A stretch of 64,000 nucleotides of DNA from Heyndrickxia acidiproducens DSM 23148. Lineage in GTDB: Bacteria; Bacillota; Bacilli; Bacillales; Bacillaceae_C. The notes beneath the pieces are model-generated. The model ran no database searches and had not been told where the DNA came from. It saw only the letters and a program-made list of their open reading frames with translations. Made by a program: the position numbers and the translations under genes. This document shows, piece by piece, positions 34,407-45,585 of this stretch. Location of the stretch: the NCBI RefSeq assembly GCF_000374345.1, contig NZ_KB893977.1:97197-161196 (forward strand), given 5' to 3'. Each line of letters opens with the position of its first letter. Position 1 is the stretch's first letter.

Positions 34407-35139
34407 AAAGTGATTTAAAGCTGCCCCGAATCTCTGCTGCCAGCCCCGGATAGTCAGTAATCAATGCAGTACAGTTAATCCGAAACAGTCTTCTCATATC
34501 TTTTTCTTTATTCACCGTATAGGGGCGGACGGCAATCCCGTTTGTAATCGCCATTTGGATAATCTGGTCATTGGTGGTGCGCAGATGCGGGTGGATGCCT
34601 TTTGCACGGATCGATTTTGCATACACCCAAGGCATGAACAGCACCTCAGAATACAGCGGGGCAATCTCAATTTCGGGTGCCAGCCGGTAGCACTGGATAA
34701 TGGAATAATGATTAAAAGAGGAAAAAATGATACGCTTTTCCAAATGATACGCTTTGATTAATGACACCACTTTTTCCTCAATCGACGGATAAGCAATTTT
34801 GGCCGTTTTTAATTCAATATTGCATAAAAGCTGGTTGGATTTCAGCCAGTCAAATACTTCTTCAAGTGCCGGTATATGAAGCGGATGCCCGGCAATGTGC
34901 CCCGGATCTTTGATCTCCAGTTTTTTCAATTGGTTTAAAGTAAAATCCTTAACAAAACCTTTGCCGTTTGTCGTCCGGTCGACGGTTTCATCATGTATGA
35001 CAACCAGCTGCCCGTCTTTAGATAGCTGGATATCAATTTCGATCCCGTCGGCGCCGGCCCGTTCCGCTTCCCGGTAAGCTGCCATTGTGTTTTCAGGGTG
35101 TGTTCCCGCTGAACCGCGGTGCGCAAATATAGATGTCAT
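34405..35139 (-). CDS. yqiK: Glycerophosphodiester phosphodiesterase YqiK
   Basis: A 244-residue GDPD-family TIM barrel, cytosolic (no signal peptide), hydrolysing glycerophosphodiesters to glycerol 3-phosphate. Active-site motifs: IFAHRGSAGTHPENTMAAYREA (HR...E), GIEIDIQLSKDGQLVVIHDETVDRTT (E, D, H) and LLCNIELKTA. ATG 35139 gives MTSIFAHRG as in B. subtilis; an upstream in-frame ATG at 35166 lacks a ribosome site. A TATAAT lies about 30 nt upstream. Confidence 0.9.
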   Translation of the reverse strand: MTSIFAHRGSAGTHPENTMAAYREAERAGADGIEIDIQLSKDGQLVVIHDETVDRTTNGKGFVKDFTLNQLKKLEIKDPGHIAGHPLHIPALEEVFDWLKSNQLLCNIELKTAKIAYPSIEEKVVSLIKAYHLEKRIIFSSFNHYSIIQCYRLAPEIEIAPLYSEVLFMPWVYAKSIRAKGIHPHLRTTNDQIIQMAITNGIAVRPYTVNKEKDMRRLFRINCTALITDYPGLAAEIRGSFKSL

Positions 35140-35345
35140 GAGTGTCACAACCTTTTTTCTTTTCATGTACCCATTATACTCGTTTGTTCCTCGTTTTTTC
35201 TACCGTTTTACCGGAAAAGGCGGCAGCCGATTTAGCACAACATCAAATAAAAAGCATCTTTTACTTTATTCGCGAAAAAGATGCCTCCCGTATCATTCAA
35301 TTCATATACACGTTTATCCCGGGTCTAACAAAGGGCCTAACCCTT

Positions 35346-36134
35346 TCAAGACGCCATATGTTCAAGCCGGAGTTTATCAGCCACCATGGCGATGAACTCT
35401 GAATTTGTTGGTTTTGCTTTTGTCATGGAAACGGTGTAGCCGAATAAGGTTGAAATGGATTCGATGTTGCCTCTGCTCCAGGCAACCTCAATCGCATGCC
35501 GGATCGCACGTTCTACACGGCTGGCAGTAGTATTGTACTTCTTGGCAATTTCGGGATAGAGTACTTTTGTGATGGAGCCCAGCAATTCAATATCATTGTA
35601 AACCATGGAAATTGCTTCTCTTAAGTACATATAGCCTTTAATATGGGCAGGAACACCAATTTCGTGGATAATACTGGTGATGCTTGCATCTAAATTTTTC
35701 GGTTTGGATTCAACCTGCGGGCGTACGAAATTTGATGAAGATTTAATCACTGAGCCGGTTTTGCCGCTGACCTGGCGGATATTGGAGACCAGCATCTCCA
35801 TATCAAACGGTTTTAATACAAAATAGGATGCACCCAGTTCGACCGCTTTTTTTGTCACATCTTCCTGGCCGAAAGCAGTCAGCATAATCACGTTCGGCAT
35901 TGGAGAGTAGTTGGATTCTTTCAGCCTTTCCAATACGCCGAGACCGTCCAAATGCGGCATAATAATATCTAATAATAATACATCGGGTGCAGCCTCCTTC
36001 AGCTTGTCAAGGCATTCCGTTCCGTTATGGGCCATACCCGCGATCTCCAAATCCTCCTGTGAAGAAATATAATCTTCCAGTAAACGTACAAGTTCGCGAT
36101 TATCATCTACAATAAAAACTCTAATTTTTTTCAC
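35346..36134 (-). CDS. spo0A: Stage 0 sporulation response regulator Spo0A
   Basis: Master regulator of sporulation entry. The 262 residues have a receiver domain ([19 protein letters not shown]; phospho-acceptor Asp in [14 protein letters not shown]; Lys in YFVLKPFDM) and the sporulation-specific DNA-binding domain ([21 protein letters not shown]). The start is GTG 36134, 9 nt after GAGGAGG; the longer in-frame form lacks a ribosome site. A sigma-H promoter overlapping a 0A box lies upstream, fitting autoregulation. Confidence 0.97.
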   Translation of the reverse strand: MKKIRVFIVDDNRELVRLLEDYISSQEDLEIAGMAHNGTECLDKLKEAAPDVLLLDIIMPHLDGLGVLERLKESNYSPMPNVIMLTAFGQEDVTKKAVELGASYFVLKPFDMEMLVSNIRQVSGKTGSVIKSSSNFVRPQVESKPKNLDASITSIIHEIGVPAHIKGYMYLREAISMVYNDIELLGSITKVLYPEIAKKYNTTASRVERAIRHAIEVAWSRGNIESISTLFGYTVSMTKAKPTNSEFIAMVADKLRLEHMAS

Positions 36135-36177
36135 TGCCTGTGTCCTCCTCAGAAAAAATGCCGTATCTCTATACTTA

Positions 36178-36206
36178 GGTTTCGACAATCACAGCAAATA
36201 TCCTGC
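36178..36206 (-). promoter_or_regulatory. Sigma-H promoter and Spo0A box of spo0A
   Basis: Minus-strand GCAGGATAT (36198-36206) is a full match to RnAGGAwWW; 11 nt later GTCGAAACC (36178-36186) is close to RnnGAATww. The sequence ATTGTCGAA (36181-36189) is a core 0A box overlapping the -10, about 45 nt before the GTG start. Matches the sporulation promoter Ps arrangement. Confidence 0.65.
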
Positions 36207-36246
36207 CTTTTTTAGAATTTTATTTTCTTTTCCTAAAGGCGTGCCT

Positions 36247-36268
36247 AAAAAAAGGGGCAGACCCCTGC
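36247..36268 (-). terminator. Terminator of spoIVB
   Basis: Minus-strand AGGGG and CCCCT arms around TCTG, then T7, 4 nt beyond the spoIVB stop. Confidence 0.75.
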
Positions 36269-36271
36269 TGC

Positions 36272-37552
36272 TTATTGCGGCAAAGAGGTCTGCGTGCTTT
36301 TGATGCCGGCTTCGTCCAGCATCCATTCGATATGGACACCGTATCCTGAGGTGGGATCATTGACAAATACATGCGTGACAGCGCCGATGAGACGGCCATT
36401 CTGGATGATCGGGCTTCCGCTCATGCCCTGGACAATGCCCCCGGTTTTTTTCAGAAGCGCGGGATCGGTTATTTTAATGACCATCCCTTTTGTGGCCGGA
36501 AATTTCTGCGGGATGGTACTGACAATTTTAATATCATAAGCCTCCACTTTTTTCCCGTCCACCACTGTTAAAATCTTGGCCGGCCCCGGCTTGACCTGGT
36601 CAGATAATGCAATCGGCATCGGTTTTCCAAATTTGCTGTTTCCCGCTTGCCCGTCCAATTTCCCAAAAATCCCAAATGGGCTGTTTTTGGTAATATTGCC
36701 GATTCGGCTGTTGTCGGAAAAACGGGCCAATTTTTCACCCGGGCTGCCGTTTTTCCCTTTTTCAATGGACGTAACTGTGGAATTGACAATCCGCCCGTTT
36801 TCCACAACAATCGGCTTTTTTGTATCCATATCGGAAATGACATGGCCGAGTGCTCCATATTTTCCTGTTTTCGGGTCGACAAATGTCATGGTCCCGATTC
36901 CAGCGGCCGAATCGCGGATATACAAACCAAGTTTATAGTCTTGTTCCGCTTTGTCTTTCAGCGGCTGCAATGTTGTTTGGATGGTTTGCTGCTCCCTTTT
37001 CACCATCACTTTTAAAGCTTTGCCGCTTTCCCCCGCCTGCTGGACAACCGGTGCCACATCTGACATATTTTCAATTTTTTTGCCATCCATTTTGATGATC
37101 ATATCCCCGACCTGAATCCCTGCTTGCTCGCCGGGGGATAACTTGCCTTTTTCCGAATTAACAAGATGATGGCCGACAACGAGAACGCCGACCGTATTTA
37201 GTTTTACACCGATCGACTGCCCGCCCGGAATCATCCTGACATTTTTTAAAACATGCACGTCCACTTTCTTAATCGGTACGCCCGCCAGTTCAAGATACAT
37301 ATCATCTTTACCTGGAGACTTTCCTTTTATGGACACCGTTTGTTGATCATATTGAATCGCTGCATTATGCCCTTTTGTCGCGACAGCTGCAGATACATTG
37401 GCAGATTTTTGAAATTCGATTTTCTGGCCTTCCATTAATCGAATTTGGTTTGGAAAGTGAAGATATTGTTGAAAAGGTTGTGAAAACCCTATTAGCACAA
37501 GTGAAACAAGGAGAAAACCGCCAATCAGCTTTCTTACGTAATCAAAGTTCAA
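36272..37552 (-). CDS. spoIVB: SpoIVB serine peptidase
   Basis: Forespore-secreted protease that cleaves SpoIVFA to trigger SpoIVFB and pro-sigma-K processing. The 426 residues show an N-terminal membrane anchor ([15 protein letters not shown]), a PDZ domain (residues about 125-190; [19 protein letters not shown]) and the S55 catalytic region with Ser in [24 protein letters not shown] and His in [14 protein letters not shown] 37552 is favoured over GTG 37561, which abuts the ribosome site. spo0A follows, as in B. subtilis. Confidence 0.94.
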   Translation of the reverse strand: MNFDYVRKLIGGFLLVSLVLIGFSQPFQQYLHFPNQIRLMEGQKIEFQKSANVSAAVATKGHNAAIQYDQQTVSIKGKSPGKDDMYLELAGVPIKKVDVHVLKNVRMIPGGQSIGVKLNTVGVLVVGHHLVNSEKGKLSPGEQAGIQVGDMIIKMDGKKIENMSDVAPVVQQAGESGKALKVMVKREQQTIQTTLQPLKDKAEQDYKLGLYIRDSAAGIGTMTFVDPKTGKYGALGHVISDMDTKKPIVVENGRIVNSTVTSIEKGKNGSPGEKLARFSDNSRIGNITKNSPFGIFGKLDGQAGNSKFGKPMPIALSDQVKPGPAKILTVVDGKKVEAYDIKIVSTIPQKFPATKGMVIKITDPALLKKTGGIVQGMSGSPIIQNGRLIGAVTHVFVNDPTSGYGVHIEWMLDEAGIKSTQTSLPQ

Positions 37553-37719
37553 ACATTCCACTCTCCTCGCTTCCAGTCCACCCTTTTGGTTTAGCCTTTA
37601 TTTTTTTTGGCTATGATTTTAATTTAGCCCTGAAGCGCGATAAATATAACAAGCCGGGGCGGAAAAAAACCTGTTCAAAATGGATAGTTGTGTTATTTTT
37701 ACCTGCTTTATTTTCACGC

Positions 37720-37750
37720 AAAAAAAAAGCCCGCAGGATATACCCGGGCC
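37720..37750 (-). terminator. Terminator of recN
   Basis: Minus-strand GCCCG and CGGGC arms, then T8, 5 nt beyond the recN stop. Confidence 0.8.
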
Positions 37751-37754
37751 TTAT

Positions 37755-39458
37755 TTATTTGATCATTTCTGCGAGTTCAAGCAGTTCTTTTGCGTGCTGC
37801 CTTGTCAAGTCCGTCATTTCGACACCGGAAATCATCCGGCCGATTTCTTTTATCTTCTCCTCCTGGTTTAAAACTTTTACTTTTGTCCGTGTCCGCCCCT
37901 TCTGCATTTCTTTCATGATGAAAAGATGGGTGTCCGCCATCGCGGCAACTTGCGGCAAATGGGTAATGCAAAGTACCTGGGAATGGACGGAAATGCGGTA
38001 AATTTTTTCCGCAATCGCCTGGGCAACCCGCCCGCTTACACCGGTATCAACCTCATCAAAGATAATCGAGGTAATGCCCTGGTGTTTTGAGAAAATCGTT
38101 TTTAAAGCAAGCATGACGCGTGACAGTTCCCCGCCGGAAGCTGTTTTTGCCAGTGGTTTTAAGGGTTCGCCCGGATTCGTCGAAATATAAAACTCAACAT
38201 GGTCAAGCCCGTCGTTTCGAAACGGAATCTCCTCCTGCTCAAAAAAGCTGTCCGCTGAGGCGTGAAAACGGACTTCAAACTTTGTTTTGTCCATGTAAAG
38301 CTGTTTTAATTCTGCATGGATGTTTTTTGTAAGGCGGTCTGCCCATTTTTTCCGCAAATCGCTCAGCTGTTTCGCTTCCAAATACAAATCCCGTTCCACC
38401 ATTTTCAGTTCTTTTTGCAGCTTGTCCATATGCTGGTCACGGTTTGTAATCGATTCGATTTCTTCTTCAATTTTTGCGCTGTATTCCAGGATCTCCCCGA
38501 TTGTGTTTCCGTATTTCCGCTTTAGCTGGTTAATCTCATCAAGGCGGTCCTCAATTTGATTTAAGCGTTCCGGATTAAATTCAAGGGTATCCAGCTGGTC
38601 GCGGATGGAATGTGCTGCATCTTCCAGTGTATAATAGCAGCCTTGTACCGATTCAAGCAAAGGAGCGAGCGATGCATCCGCTTCAGCAGCTGTTTCGAGC
38701 TGGCCCATCACAAGCCCGATCCAGTCGAGCCCGTGTTGTTCGCCCTGCAGCGCTTCGTAGCTCGTATGCAGAGATTCAAATAAGCGTTCAAAATTCGTCA
38801 ATTTCCTTTTTTCTTCAATAAGTTCTTCATCTTCACCAAGTTTGAGTTCCGCTTGCTGGATTTCATGGGATTGAAATTGAATGAGGTCGAGTCGGTGTGC
38901 AAGCTGCTGGTCATTTTCATTCATTCTTTTTAAGCGGCTGGATGCTGTTTCGTATTGTTTATAAACGTCGCGGTAATTAGCCAGCGCTGCTTCAATTTCT
39001 TCCTGCCCGTACTGATCAAGAAGCGGCAGGTGAAACGCTTCATTTAACAATTCCTGTGTTTCATGCTGGCTGTGGATGTCAATTAAGGTCGCACCAATTT
39101 CGCGTAAAATCGAGATCGTAACAAGCTTGCCATTGATGCGGCAGATGCTTTTCCCCGTCTTTGAAATATCACGGCGCAAAACGACCATGCCCTCTTCAAC
39201 TTCAATACCGAATTCCCGCGCCCGCTCCATGCAGGGATGGCCCTCGCCAATCAGAAATAATCCTTCAATTTCCGCCCGCGCCTCACCATGGCGGACATAT
39301 TCCGATGAACCTCTGCCACCTGTCAAAAGCTGGATGGCATCAATAATAATCGACTTACCCGCACCCGTCTCCCCGGTCAGGACAGTTAAGCCATTTTCAA
39401 AAGAAAGTGACAGCTGGTCGATAATGGCAAAATTTTTGATCGATAATTCCTGGAGCAA
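37755..39458 (-). CDS. recN: DNA repair protein RecN
   Basis: SMC-like ATPase that gathers broken DNA ends early in double-strand break repair. The 567 residues have an N-terminal Walker A (LTGETGAGKSIIIDAIQLL), long central coiled coils (about 160-365), and the C-terminal ABC signature ASGGELSRVMLALK with Walker B SIIFDEVDTGVSG. Starts at TTG after GAGGTGATA. It follows ahrC by 16 nt. Confidence 0.96.
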   Translation of the reverse strand: MLQELSIKNFAIIDQLSLSFENGLTVLTGETGAGKSIIIDAIQLLTGGRGSSEYVRHGEARAEIEGLFLIGEGHPCMERAREFGIEVEEGMVVLRRDISKTGKSICRINGKLVTISILREIGATLIDIHSQHETQELLNEAFHLPLLDQYGQEEIEAALANYRDVYKQYETASSRLKRMNENDQQLAHRLDLIQFQSHEIQQAELKLGEDEELIEEKRKLTNFERLFESLHTSYEALQGEQHGLDWIGLVMGQLETAAEADASLAPLLESVQGCYYTLEDAAHSIRDQLDTLEFNPERLNQIEDRLDEINQLKRKYGNTIGEILEYSAKIEEEIESITNRDQHMDKLQKELKMVERDLYLEAKQLSDLRKKWADRLTKNIHAELKQLYMDKTKFEVRFHASADSFFEQEEIPFRNDGLDHVEFYISTNPGEPLKPLAKTASGGELSRVMLALKTIFSKHQGITSIIFDEVDTGVSGRVAQAIAEKIYRISVHSQVLCITHLPQVAAMADTHLFIMKEMQKGRTRTKVKVLNQEEKIKEIGRMISGVEMTDLTRQHAKELLELAEMIK

Positions 39459-39474
39459 AATATCACCTCAATTT

Positions 39475-39924
39475 CTAAAGCATGTCCAAAAATCTTTGCG
39501 CAACACTGTCGGATTGTTCCAGCTCTTTGCAGATGATTAAACAAGTATCATCCCCGCAAAGTGTTCCGATAATTTCTTCCCAATCCAAAATGTCGATCAG
39601 GGCGCCGACCGCATGGGCATTTCCCGGCAGTGTTTTCATGACAATCAAATGGCCTGCTGTATCAATACTGACAAATGCATCGGTTAAAGCCCGTTTTAAT
39701 TTCTGCGTCGGATTAAAACGCTGATCCGCAGGCAGGCTGTATTTATATCTGCCGTTATTTAAAGGCACTTTCACAAGATGAAGTTCTTTAATATCCCTGG
39801 ATATCGTCGCCTGTGTTACATTGAAACCGGCATTACGCAAATGATCCACGAGCTCGTCCTGGGTTTCAATATCGAAATTTGTAATCATTTCCCGGATTTT
39901 AATTAAGCGCTGCCCTTTATTCAT
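39475..39924 (-). CDS. ahrC: Arginine repressor/activator AhrC
   Basis: Hexameric arginine-responsive regulator: represses arginine synthesis and activates catabolism. It is 149 residues: winged helix ([33 protein letters not shown]) and a C-terminal arginine-binding and oligomerisation domain with [31 protein letters not shown] (conserved GDD). It lies between yqxC and recN as in other Firmicutes. Confidence 0.95.
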   Translation of the reverse strand: MNKGQRLIKIREMITNFDIETQDELVDHLRNAGFNVTQATISRDIKELHLVKVPLNNGRYKYSLPADQRFNPTQKLKRALTDAFVSIDTAGHLIVMKTLPGNAHAVGALIDILDWEEIIGTLCGDDTCLIICKELEQSDSVAQRFLDML

Positions 39925-40038
39925 ATCATCACCTCAAGGAGTGCTGTTTTTTGCTTCAAAAGCGATTGTATTTATGCATCTACATGTATATTAGCGTATT
40001 TTTGCGGAATTGTACATGAAAGCAGCCGTTTGGCAATG

Positions 40039-40073
40039 AAAAGAACCTACTGGCCGTCCAATAGGTTCTTTTT
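40039..40073 (-). terminator. Terminator between yqxC and ahrC
   Basis: GAACCTA and TAGGTTC arms, flanked by A and T runs; works on the minus strand after yqxC and separates it from ahrC-recN. Confidence 0.75.
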
Positions 40074-40091
40074 CATCAGAATTATTATCGA

Positions 40092-40925
40092 TCAGCCCTT
40101 ATTCGGTTTTTTTAGTGCCGCATGGGCTTCCTCGACGATCGTTTTGACGCTGGTCTGAAGATGGTTTTGGCCCCTTTCCGCCTCAGAAGCCGGCCATTTC
40201 AGGTGGATTAGAAATTCAATATTGCCTTCACCACCGGTAATTGGCGAAAATGAAAGGTTCTCCACCGCGAAATTTTCGCGCAAAGCGAGGCTGATGATCT
40301 TGTCAATCACTTCGCGGTGCACCTTTTTATCTCTTACGATCCCTTTTTTGCCTACCTGTTCCCTGCCCGCTTCAAACTGCGGTTTGATTAATGCCACAAC
40401 ATCGCTATCCGGGACAAGCAGATTCCTTAAAACCGGCAAAATGAGCGATAAGGAGATAAAAGAAACATCAATGGAGGCAAACTCCGGAGTGCCTTTGTGA
40501 AAATCTTCAGGCTTAACGTACCTGAAGTTCGTCCTTTCCATGACAACGACGCGCTCATCCTGGCGCAGTTTCCATGCAAGCTGGTTATAACCGACATCCA
40601 AAGCATACGACAACTTTGCGCCATTTTGCAGGGCGCAGTCTGTAAATCCGCCTGTCGATGCCCCGATGTCCAGCAATATTTTATCTCTCACATTGAGATC
40701 AAACACTTTCAATGCTTTTTCCAGTTTTAAGCCGCCGCGCGATACATATGGCAGCGGGTTTCCTTTCACTGTAAGCGGCGAATCGGCAGGGATTTTTTCG
40801 CCCGGTTTATCGAGACGGTTCTCATTCGAATAAACCAGGCCCGCCATTACCGCCCGTTTTGCTTTTTCTCTTGTTTCCATTAGTCCGCGTTCTACAAGAA
40901 GAACATCTATCCGTTCTTTTTTCAT
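40092..40925 (-). CDS. yqxC: TlyA-family rRNA 2'-O-methyltransferase YqxC
   Basis: A 277-residue RNA methyltransferase. An N-terminal S4 domain (RIDVLLVERGLMETREKAKRAVMAGLV) precedes a Rossmann methylase with the SAM motif LLDIGASTGGFTDCALQNGA and the K-D-K-E residues of FtsJ-like enzymes (DVSFISL, ALIKPQFE). TlyA methylates 16S C1409 and 23S C1920. It starts 6 nt after dxs, so it is probably cotranscribed with dxs. Confidence 0.92.
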   Translation of the reverse strand: MKKERIDVLLVERGLMETREKAKRAVMAGLVYSNENRLDKPGEKIPADSPLTVKGNPLPYVSRGGLKLEKALKVFDLNVRDKILLDIGASTGGFTDCALQNGAKLSYALDVGYNQLAWKLRQDERVVVMERTNFRYVKPEDFHKGTPEFASIDVSFISLSLILPVLRNLLVPDSDVVALIKPQFEAGREQVGKKGIVRDKKVHREVIDKIISLALRENFAVENLSFSPITGGEGNIEFLIHLKWPASEAERGQNHLQTSVKTIVEEAHAALKKPNKG

Positions 40926-40931
40926 GGATGT

Positions 40932-42827
40932 TTAAGCCCTTTTTTTATGATTTTTTGGCAATACATTTTGGATTTCCTGAATAATATGTTCAGCCGTCAA
41001 TCCAATTTCTTTCCATAGTTCTTTTACGCTGCCATGTTCGATAAAACGGTCCGGAACCCCGATCCGGTTGATGACCTGCTGGTGAAATCCGTGTTCATGG
41101 GCAAATTCCAAAACGGCGCTGCCGAATCCGCCCTGCAAAACAGCCTCTTCAACTGTCACAACCGGCATGCCGGTGTTGAATATCGACAGCAGCACCGCTT
41201 CATCCATTGGTTTAATAAAGCGTGCATTGATCACTTTTACAGTGATCCCCTGCCGCTTCAAATATGCAGCAGCTTCCAAAGCCATCGGGATTGTCGTACC
41301 GAAAGTAAGAATACAAGCATCCGATCCTTCCGTCAACACTTCCCATGTACCGATTGGAATTTCTTTTAAATCTTCATCGAGCGCAACACCGAGCCCATTG
41401 CCGCGCGGAAACCGCATCGCAATCGGGCCGTCATTGTATTGAAGCGCGGTATGCACCATATGCTGGCCTTCATTTTCGTCTTTTGGCATCATCAATACCA
41501 TATTCGGCAGACTCCGCAAAAAGGCAATGTCAAATACGCCCTGGTGTGTTTCCCCGTCCGCGCCGACAAGACCGGCCCTGTCAATTCCGAAAAACACATT
41601 TAGATTTTGCCTGCAGATATCATGGACGACCTGGTCGTATGCCCGCTGTAAAAAAGTCGAGTAAACGGCCAGAAAAGGTTTCATGCCCTGTGTGGCTAAT
41701 CCGGCCGCAAATGTAGCCGCATGCTGTTCCGCGATGCCGACATCATAAACGCGGTTCGGCAATTCTTCCTGGAACCTTTCCAGCTTGGATCCGACAGTCA
41801 TTGCCGGAGTAATTGTGACAATCCGCGGGTCTTCTTTTGCGAGGCGCAGCACGGTATCACTCACCAGTTTGCTCCAGGCCGGCGGCGCATTGACCGGTTT
41901 AATAAAGTCGCCGGTTTCAATCTTATACTGTCCTGTGCCATGCCAGACCCCTCTTGTATCATTTTCGGCAGGTTGGTACCCTTTGCCTTTTTTTGTAATG
42001 ACATGCAAAAGGATCGGGCCCTTTGTTTTTTTCGCATACTGGATATTTTCAAGCAGTGCTTCATAATTATGCCCGTCAACCGGCCCAAGGTAAGTAAAGC
42101 CCAGTTCCTCAAAGAAAATACCGGAAACCAGCAAATACTTTAAGGTGTCTTTCAGCCGTTCAGCTGTTGCCGCCAGCTTGCCGCCGACTGCAGGAATTTT
42201 TTTCAACAGCAGTTCCAGCTCATCTTTAGCACGCTGGTACTTGCTTGCTGTCCGCAGTTTGCCAAGCACCTGATGTAGCGCGCCGACATTAGGCGCAATT
42301 GACATTTCGTTGTCGTTTAATACCACGATAATATCGCGTTTTTCATGGCCGATATGGTTGAGTGCTTCAAACGCCATGCCGCCCGTCAGCGCCCCGTCGC
42401 CAATTACCGGAATGACATAGGAGTTTTCGCCTTTTAAATCGCGCGCCACTGCCATCCCCATTGCAGCAGATAAAGACGTCGAACTGTGCCCTGTTTCCCA
42501 GACGTCATGCTTGCTTTCATTCCGTTTTGGGAATCCCGAGAGGCCCTGGTATTGCCGCAGCGTATCAAATTGTCCCGCTCTTCCGGTTAAAATTTTGTGG
42601 ACATAGGACTGGTGGCCGACATCCCAAAGAATTTTATCTTTCGGGCTGTCGAAGCTCTTGTGCAAAGCAATCGTCAATTCAACAACACCCAGGTTCGGCC
42701 CGATATGCCCGCCCGTTTTCGATAATGTTTCAATCAAAAAGCGGCGGATTTCACGACTCAGCTTCTTGAGCTGGGAGATGTCCAATTCTTTTAAAAATGA
42801 CGGGTCCTTAATTGATTCAAGATCCAA
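40932..42827 (-). CDS. dxs: 1-deoxy-D-xylulose-5-phosphate synthase
   Basis: First enzyme of the MEP isoprenoid pathway, condensing pyruvate and glyceraldehyde 3-phosphate. The 631-residue transketolase-fold protein has [23 protein letters not shown] (thiamine diphosphate motif), the YLGPVDGHN block, the E1 pyrimidine region [16 protein letters not shown] and [15 protein letters not shown]. The start is TTG 42827 after GAGTGAT. Pathway neighbour ispA lies just upstream. Confidence 0.96.
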   Translation of the reverse strand: MDLESIKDPSFLKELDISQLKKLSREIRRFLIETLSKTGGHIGPNLGVVELTIALHKSFDSPKDKILWDVGHQSYVHKILTGRAGQFDTLRQYQGLSGFPKRNESKHDVWETGHSSTSLSAAMGMAVARDLKGENSYVIPVIGDGALTGGMAFEALNHIGHEKRDIIVVLNDNEMSIAPNVGALHQVLGKLRTASKYQRAKDELELLLKKIPAVGGKLAATAERLKDTLKYLLVSGIFFEELGFTYLGPVDGHNYEALLENIQYAKKTKGPILLHVITKKGKGYQPAENDTRGVWHGTGQYKIETGDFIKPVNAPPAWSKLVSDTVLRLAKEDPRIVTITPAMTVGSKLERFQEELPNRVYDVGIAEQHAATFAAGLATQGMKPFLAVYSTFLQRAYDQVVHDICRQNLNVFFGIDRAGLVGADGETHQGVFDIAFLRSLPNMVLMMPKDENEGQHMVHTALQYNDGPIAMRFPRGNGLGVALDEDLKEIPIGTWEVLTEGSDACILTFGTTIPMALEAAAYLKRQGITVKVINARFIKPMDEAVLLSIFNTGMPVVTVEEAVLQGGFGSAVLEFAHEHGFHQQVINRIGVPDRFIEHGSVKELWKEIGLTAEHIIQEIQNVLPKNHKKRA

Positions 42828-42917
42828 TATGGATCACTCGCTTTCATTCAAAGTGTCGGCATGTGTTCCTCTTTTCGTTAAAATCTATTATAAACGATTA
42901 TGGTAGATAGACAAGAA

Positions 42918-42941
42918 ATACCTATATTCATGAATAGGTAT
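42918..42941. repeat. Small AT-rich inverted repeat between ispA and dxs
   Basis: ATACCTAT (42918-42925) and ATAGGTAT (42934-42941) are perfect arms around ATTCATGA. No T run follows. Possible operator or transcript hairpin. Confidence 0.4.
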
Positions 42942-43052
42942 CAAGCGCCGTACCGGCGGACAGTTTTATCTTTTTAAGAGCTGTCTGACCGGAGGGGAAA
43001 GCGCTGTTTCGCCTATTTTCCAAACGGCACACAAACCGATAAAAGCTGCGGA

Positions 43053-43922
43053 TTAATGGTCGCGCATCCCAACCATATCCGAAAGCTCCAATAAAAGCTT
43101 TGTGTTAGCGCCCGTTTCCAAAAGCTGTTCTTTGGCAGTTCTGATATGGCGCTGCAGTTCCCTTTTGGCGCCTTCTAAAGTCAGCAAAGAGGGGTATGTA
43201 CTTTTATGATGCGATTCATCGCTGCCGACCGTTTTCCCGATTTTCTCCTGATCGCCTTCGATGTCTAATATATCATCCCGAATTTGAAAGGCAAGGCCGA
43301 GATGGCTTGCAAACTTCCGGAAACATTCAAGCTGTGCTTCTTTTGCCCCGCCGATCACCGCACCTGCAAGAACACTGAAAATCAGAAGTTTTCCAGTTTT
43401 GTTGGCGTGAATATATTGGAGCTCTTCCAGGGATAAACGTTTATTCTCCCCTTCCATATCGGCAACCTGTCCCGCAACCATGCCTTCCGGTCCCGCCGCT
43501 TTTGCCAGCATCGCAATCAATTTGATTTTTGTTGCATCCGCAAGGCCGGGGTCTTCGGCAATCAGTTGAAAACTGTAAGTCAAAAGCCCGTCTCCGGCAA
43601 GGATTGCCATGGCTTCCCCGAATACTTTGTGGTTTGTCGGTTTCCCCCGCCGCAAATCATCATCATCCATTGCGGGCAGGTCGTCATGGATTAATGAATA
43701 AGTATGAAGCATCTCAAGCGCGCAAGCTGTCTGCAATCCTTTTTCAGCCGGTTTTCCAAGTGCAGCGACAGTTGATAATAAAAGAAGAGGGCGGATTCTT
43801 TTGCCCCCTGCCTGGAGCGAATAATTCATGGCTTCCTTTAGGATATCCGGAGCCTGCAGCCTGTTAATCTGCAGGTTCAATAAGCTTTCAATTCTTTTCA
43901 CATCATACGCTGCAGCATCCAA
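43053..43922 (-). CDS. ispA: Geranyltranstransferase (farnesyl diphosphate synthase)
   Basis: Makes farnesyl diphosphate for undecaprenyl, quinone and haem side chains. The 289 residues have the first aspartate-rich motif HDDLPAMDDDDLRRGKPTNH and the second DDILDIEGD; GGKRIRPLLL binds the allylic substrate. Start is TTG after GAGGAGG, two bases past the xseB stop. Operon xseA-xseB-ispA, then dxs. Confidence 0.95.
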   Translation of the reverse strand: MDAAAYDVKRIESLLNLQINRLQAPDILKEAMNYSLQAGGKRIRPLLLLSTVAALGKPAEKGLQTACALEMLHTYSLIHDDLPAMDDDDLRRGKPTNHKVFGEAMAILAGDGLLTYSFQLIAEDPGLADATKIKLIAMLAKAAGPEGMVAGQVADMEGENKRLSLEELQYIHANKTGKLLIFSVLAGAVIGGAKEAQLECFRKFASHLGLAFQIRDDILDIEGDQEKIGKTVGSDESHHKSTYPSLLTLEGAKRELQRHIRTAKEQLLETGANTKLLLELSDMVGMRDH

Positions 43923-43924
43923 TC

Positions 43925-44152
43925 TTATTCCTCCTCTTGAATTTCAAAATCCTTTTCTTCCCCGTCTTCTGTCATCACTTTTGTCAGTTGCTCTTCAACA
44001 TTTTTCAGTTTACCGTGGAGCAGCTGTGACAGTTCCATCCCTTTTTTATAGATGTCAATCGCTTCTTCCAGCGGAACATCTCCTTCTTCCAATTTCTGCA
44101 CAATTGCTTCGAGCTGCTCCATTGCTTCTTCAAATGTCAACGATTCAGCCAT
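43925..44152 (-). CDS. xseB: Exodeoxyribonuclease VII small subunit
   Basis: A 75-residue two-helix protein, [36 protein letters not shown], which assembles on XseA. It overlaps the end of xseA by 16 nt, implying coupled translation. The acidic C-terminus is usual. Confidence 0.95.
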   Translation of the reverse strand: MAESLTFEEAMEQLEAIVQKLEEGDVPLEEAIDIYKKGMELSQLLHGKLKNVEEQLTKVMTEDGEEKDFEIQEEE

Positions 44153-45501
44153 TTTCTTTCCTCCTCTTTAATCTCATCTACTGTACATACTAACCCGCCA
44201 TCTGTCAGCCGGACTTGGATGCTGTCTCCGGGTTTCACCTGGCTTGTCTGTTTAATTAATGTTTGGTCTTTCGTATAAGCGAGGCTGTAACCTCTTTTCA
44301 TGACTTTAAGCGGGCTGAGCGCCTCCAAAGCGGAAATATTTTTCGCAAATGCATGCTGTTTTTCCCGCAAGACGGCCTCCATCCGCTGCTTCAGCCCCCT
44401 TTGGAGCACGGCAAAATCCTGTTGCGCCCGGGCCAATTTCTGTACCGGGCGGTTGCGTACAAGCCTGACGTCCAAATCCTGATATTTCTGCCCGGTTGAT
44501 GCGATAAACCGTTCCACATCCTGCCGCAGCCTTTCCGTCAGACGGTCTGCCTGCTCTATGTACTGCTGGAACAAACGATAGGGGTTCTTTAAGACAGGTG
44601 AACGTTCCAAATAATCAAGGTGATTTCTTTCGTGGCGGAGTTTTTCACGTATGCTCCTGACCAGTCTTGCTTTGCGCTCGAGCAGCCTTTCCATCACTTC
44701 TTCCAATTGCGGGACAGCCAGTTCAGCAGCAGCCGTCGGGGTCGGGGCGCGCAGGTCGGCGGCAAAATCGGCAATGGTAAAATCGGTCTCATGCCCGACA
44801 GCAGAAATGACCGGAATACTGGATGCGGCGATTGCCCTCGCGACCATTTCTTCATTGAAAGCCCACAGTTCCTCGATAGAACCGCCGCCCCTTCCGACGA
44901 TCAGTACATCCGCCTGTTGCAGCCGGTTTGCCTGATCAATGGCTTTCACGATTGACGGTGCCGCCTGTTCCCCTTGAACGAGGGCAGGATGCAGGATAAT
45001 TTTGGCAATCGGATATCTTCTTCTGATGGTTGTGATAATATCGCGGACAGCCGCACCCGTAGGAGAGGTCACAACACTGACCGTTTTTGGGTAAGGCGGG
45101 ATTGCACGTTTTTTTTCTTTTGCAAACAGGCCTTCTTTCTCTAATTTTTGCTTCAGCTGTTCAAAGGCCAGATAGAGCGCGCCGATGCCATCGGGCTGCA
45201 TGCCTTTTACATAAAGCTGGTAATTGCCGCTTGCTTCGTACACGGAAACCGAACCCCTGATTAACACTTTCATGCCATTTTCCGGGCGGAATTTCAAATA
45301 ACGGTTGGCAGATGAGAACATGACGGCCAGCAATCTTGCTTTCTCATCTTTCAGGGTAAAGTACATGTGCCCGCTTGAATGGCGCTTAAAATTGGAAATT
45401 TCCCCTTTTACATATACATCCAGCAAGTAAGGGTCGGCATCAAACTTTCTTTTGATATATTTCGTTAGGGTTTGGACTGTTAAATATTGCGGCGTACCCA
45501 T
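44137..45501 (-). CDS. xseA: Exodeoxyribonuclease VII large subunit
   Basis: Catalytic subunit of the single-strand-specific exonuclease VII. The 454 residues comprise an OB fold ([26 protein letters not shown]), the catalytic core ([71 protein letters not shown]) and a C-terminal coiled coil (about 260-400). ATG after GGAGGTGAT. Confidence 0.95.
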   Translation of the reverse strand: MGTPQYLTVQTLTKYIKRKFDADPYLLDVYVKGEISNFKRHSSGHMYFTLKDEKARLLAVMFSSANRYLKFRPENGMKVLIRGSVSVYEASGNYQLYVKGMQPDGIGALYLAFEQLKQKLEKEGLFAKEKKRAIPPYPKTVSVVTSPTGAAVRDIITTIRRRYPIAKIILHPALVQGEQAAPSIVKAIDQANRLQQADVLIVGRGGGSIEELWAFNEEMVARAIAASSIPVISAVGHETDFTIADFAADLRAPTPTAAAELAVPQLEEVMERLLERKARLVRSIREKLRHERNHLDYLERSPVLKNPYRLFQQYIEQADRLTERLRQDVERFIASTGQKYQDLDVRLVRNRPVQKLARAQQDFAVLQRGLKQRMEAVLREKQHAFAKNISALEALSPLKVMKRGYSLAYTKDQTLIKQTSQVKPGDSIQVRLTDGGLVCTVDEIKEEERKWLNR

Positions 45502-45530
45502 ACCTGATCATCACCTCCAAACGAATGAAG

Positions 45531-45566
45531 AAAAGCTGCCTCCTGTTTACGGAAGTCAGCTTTTTC
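45531..45566 (-). terminator. Terminator of folD
   Basis: Minus-strand AAAAGCTG and CAGCTTTT arms with CTTCC/GGAGG pairing inside and a T-rich end; lies between folD and xseA. Confidence 0.6.
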
Positions 45567-45585
45567 TTTGGCCTGGTACAACAAA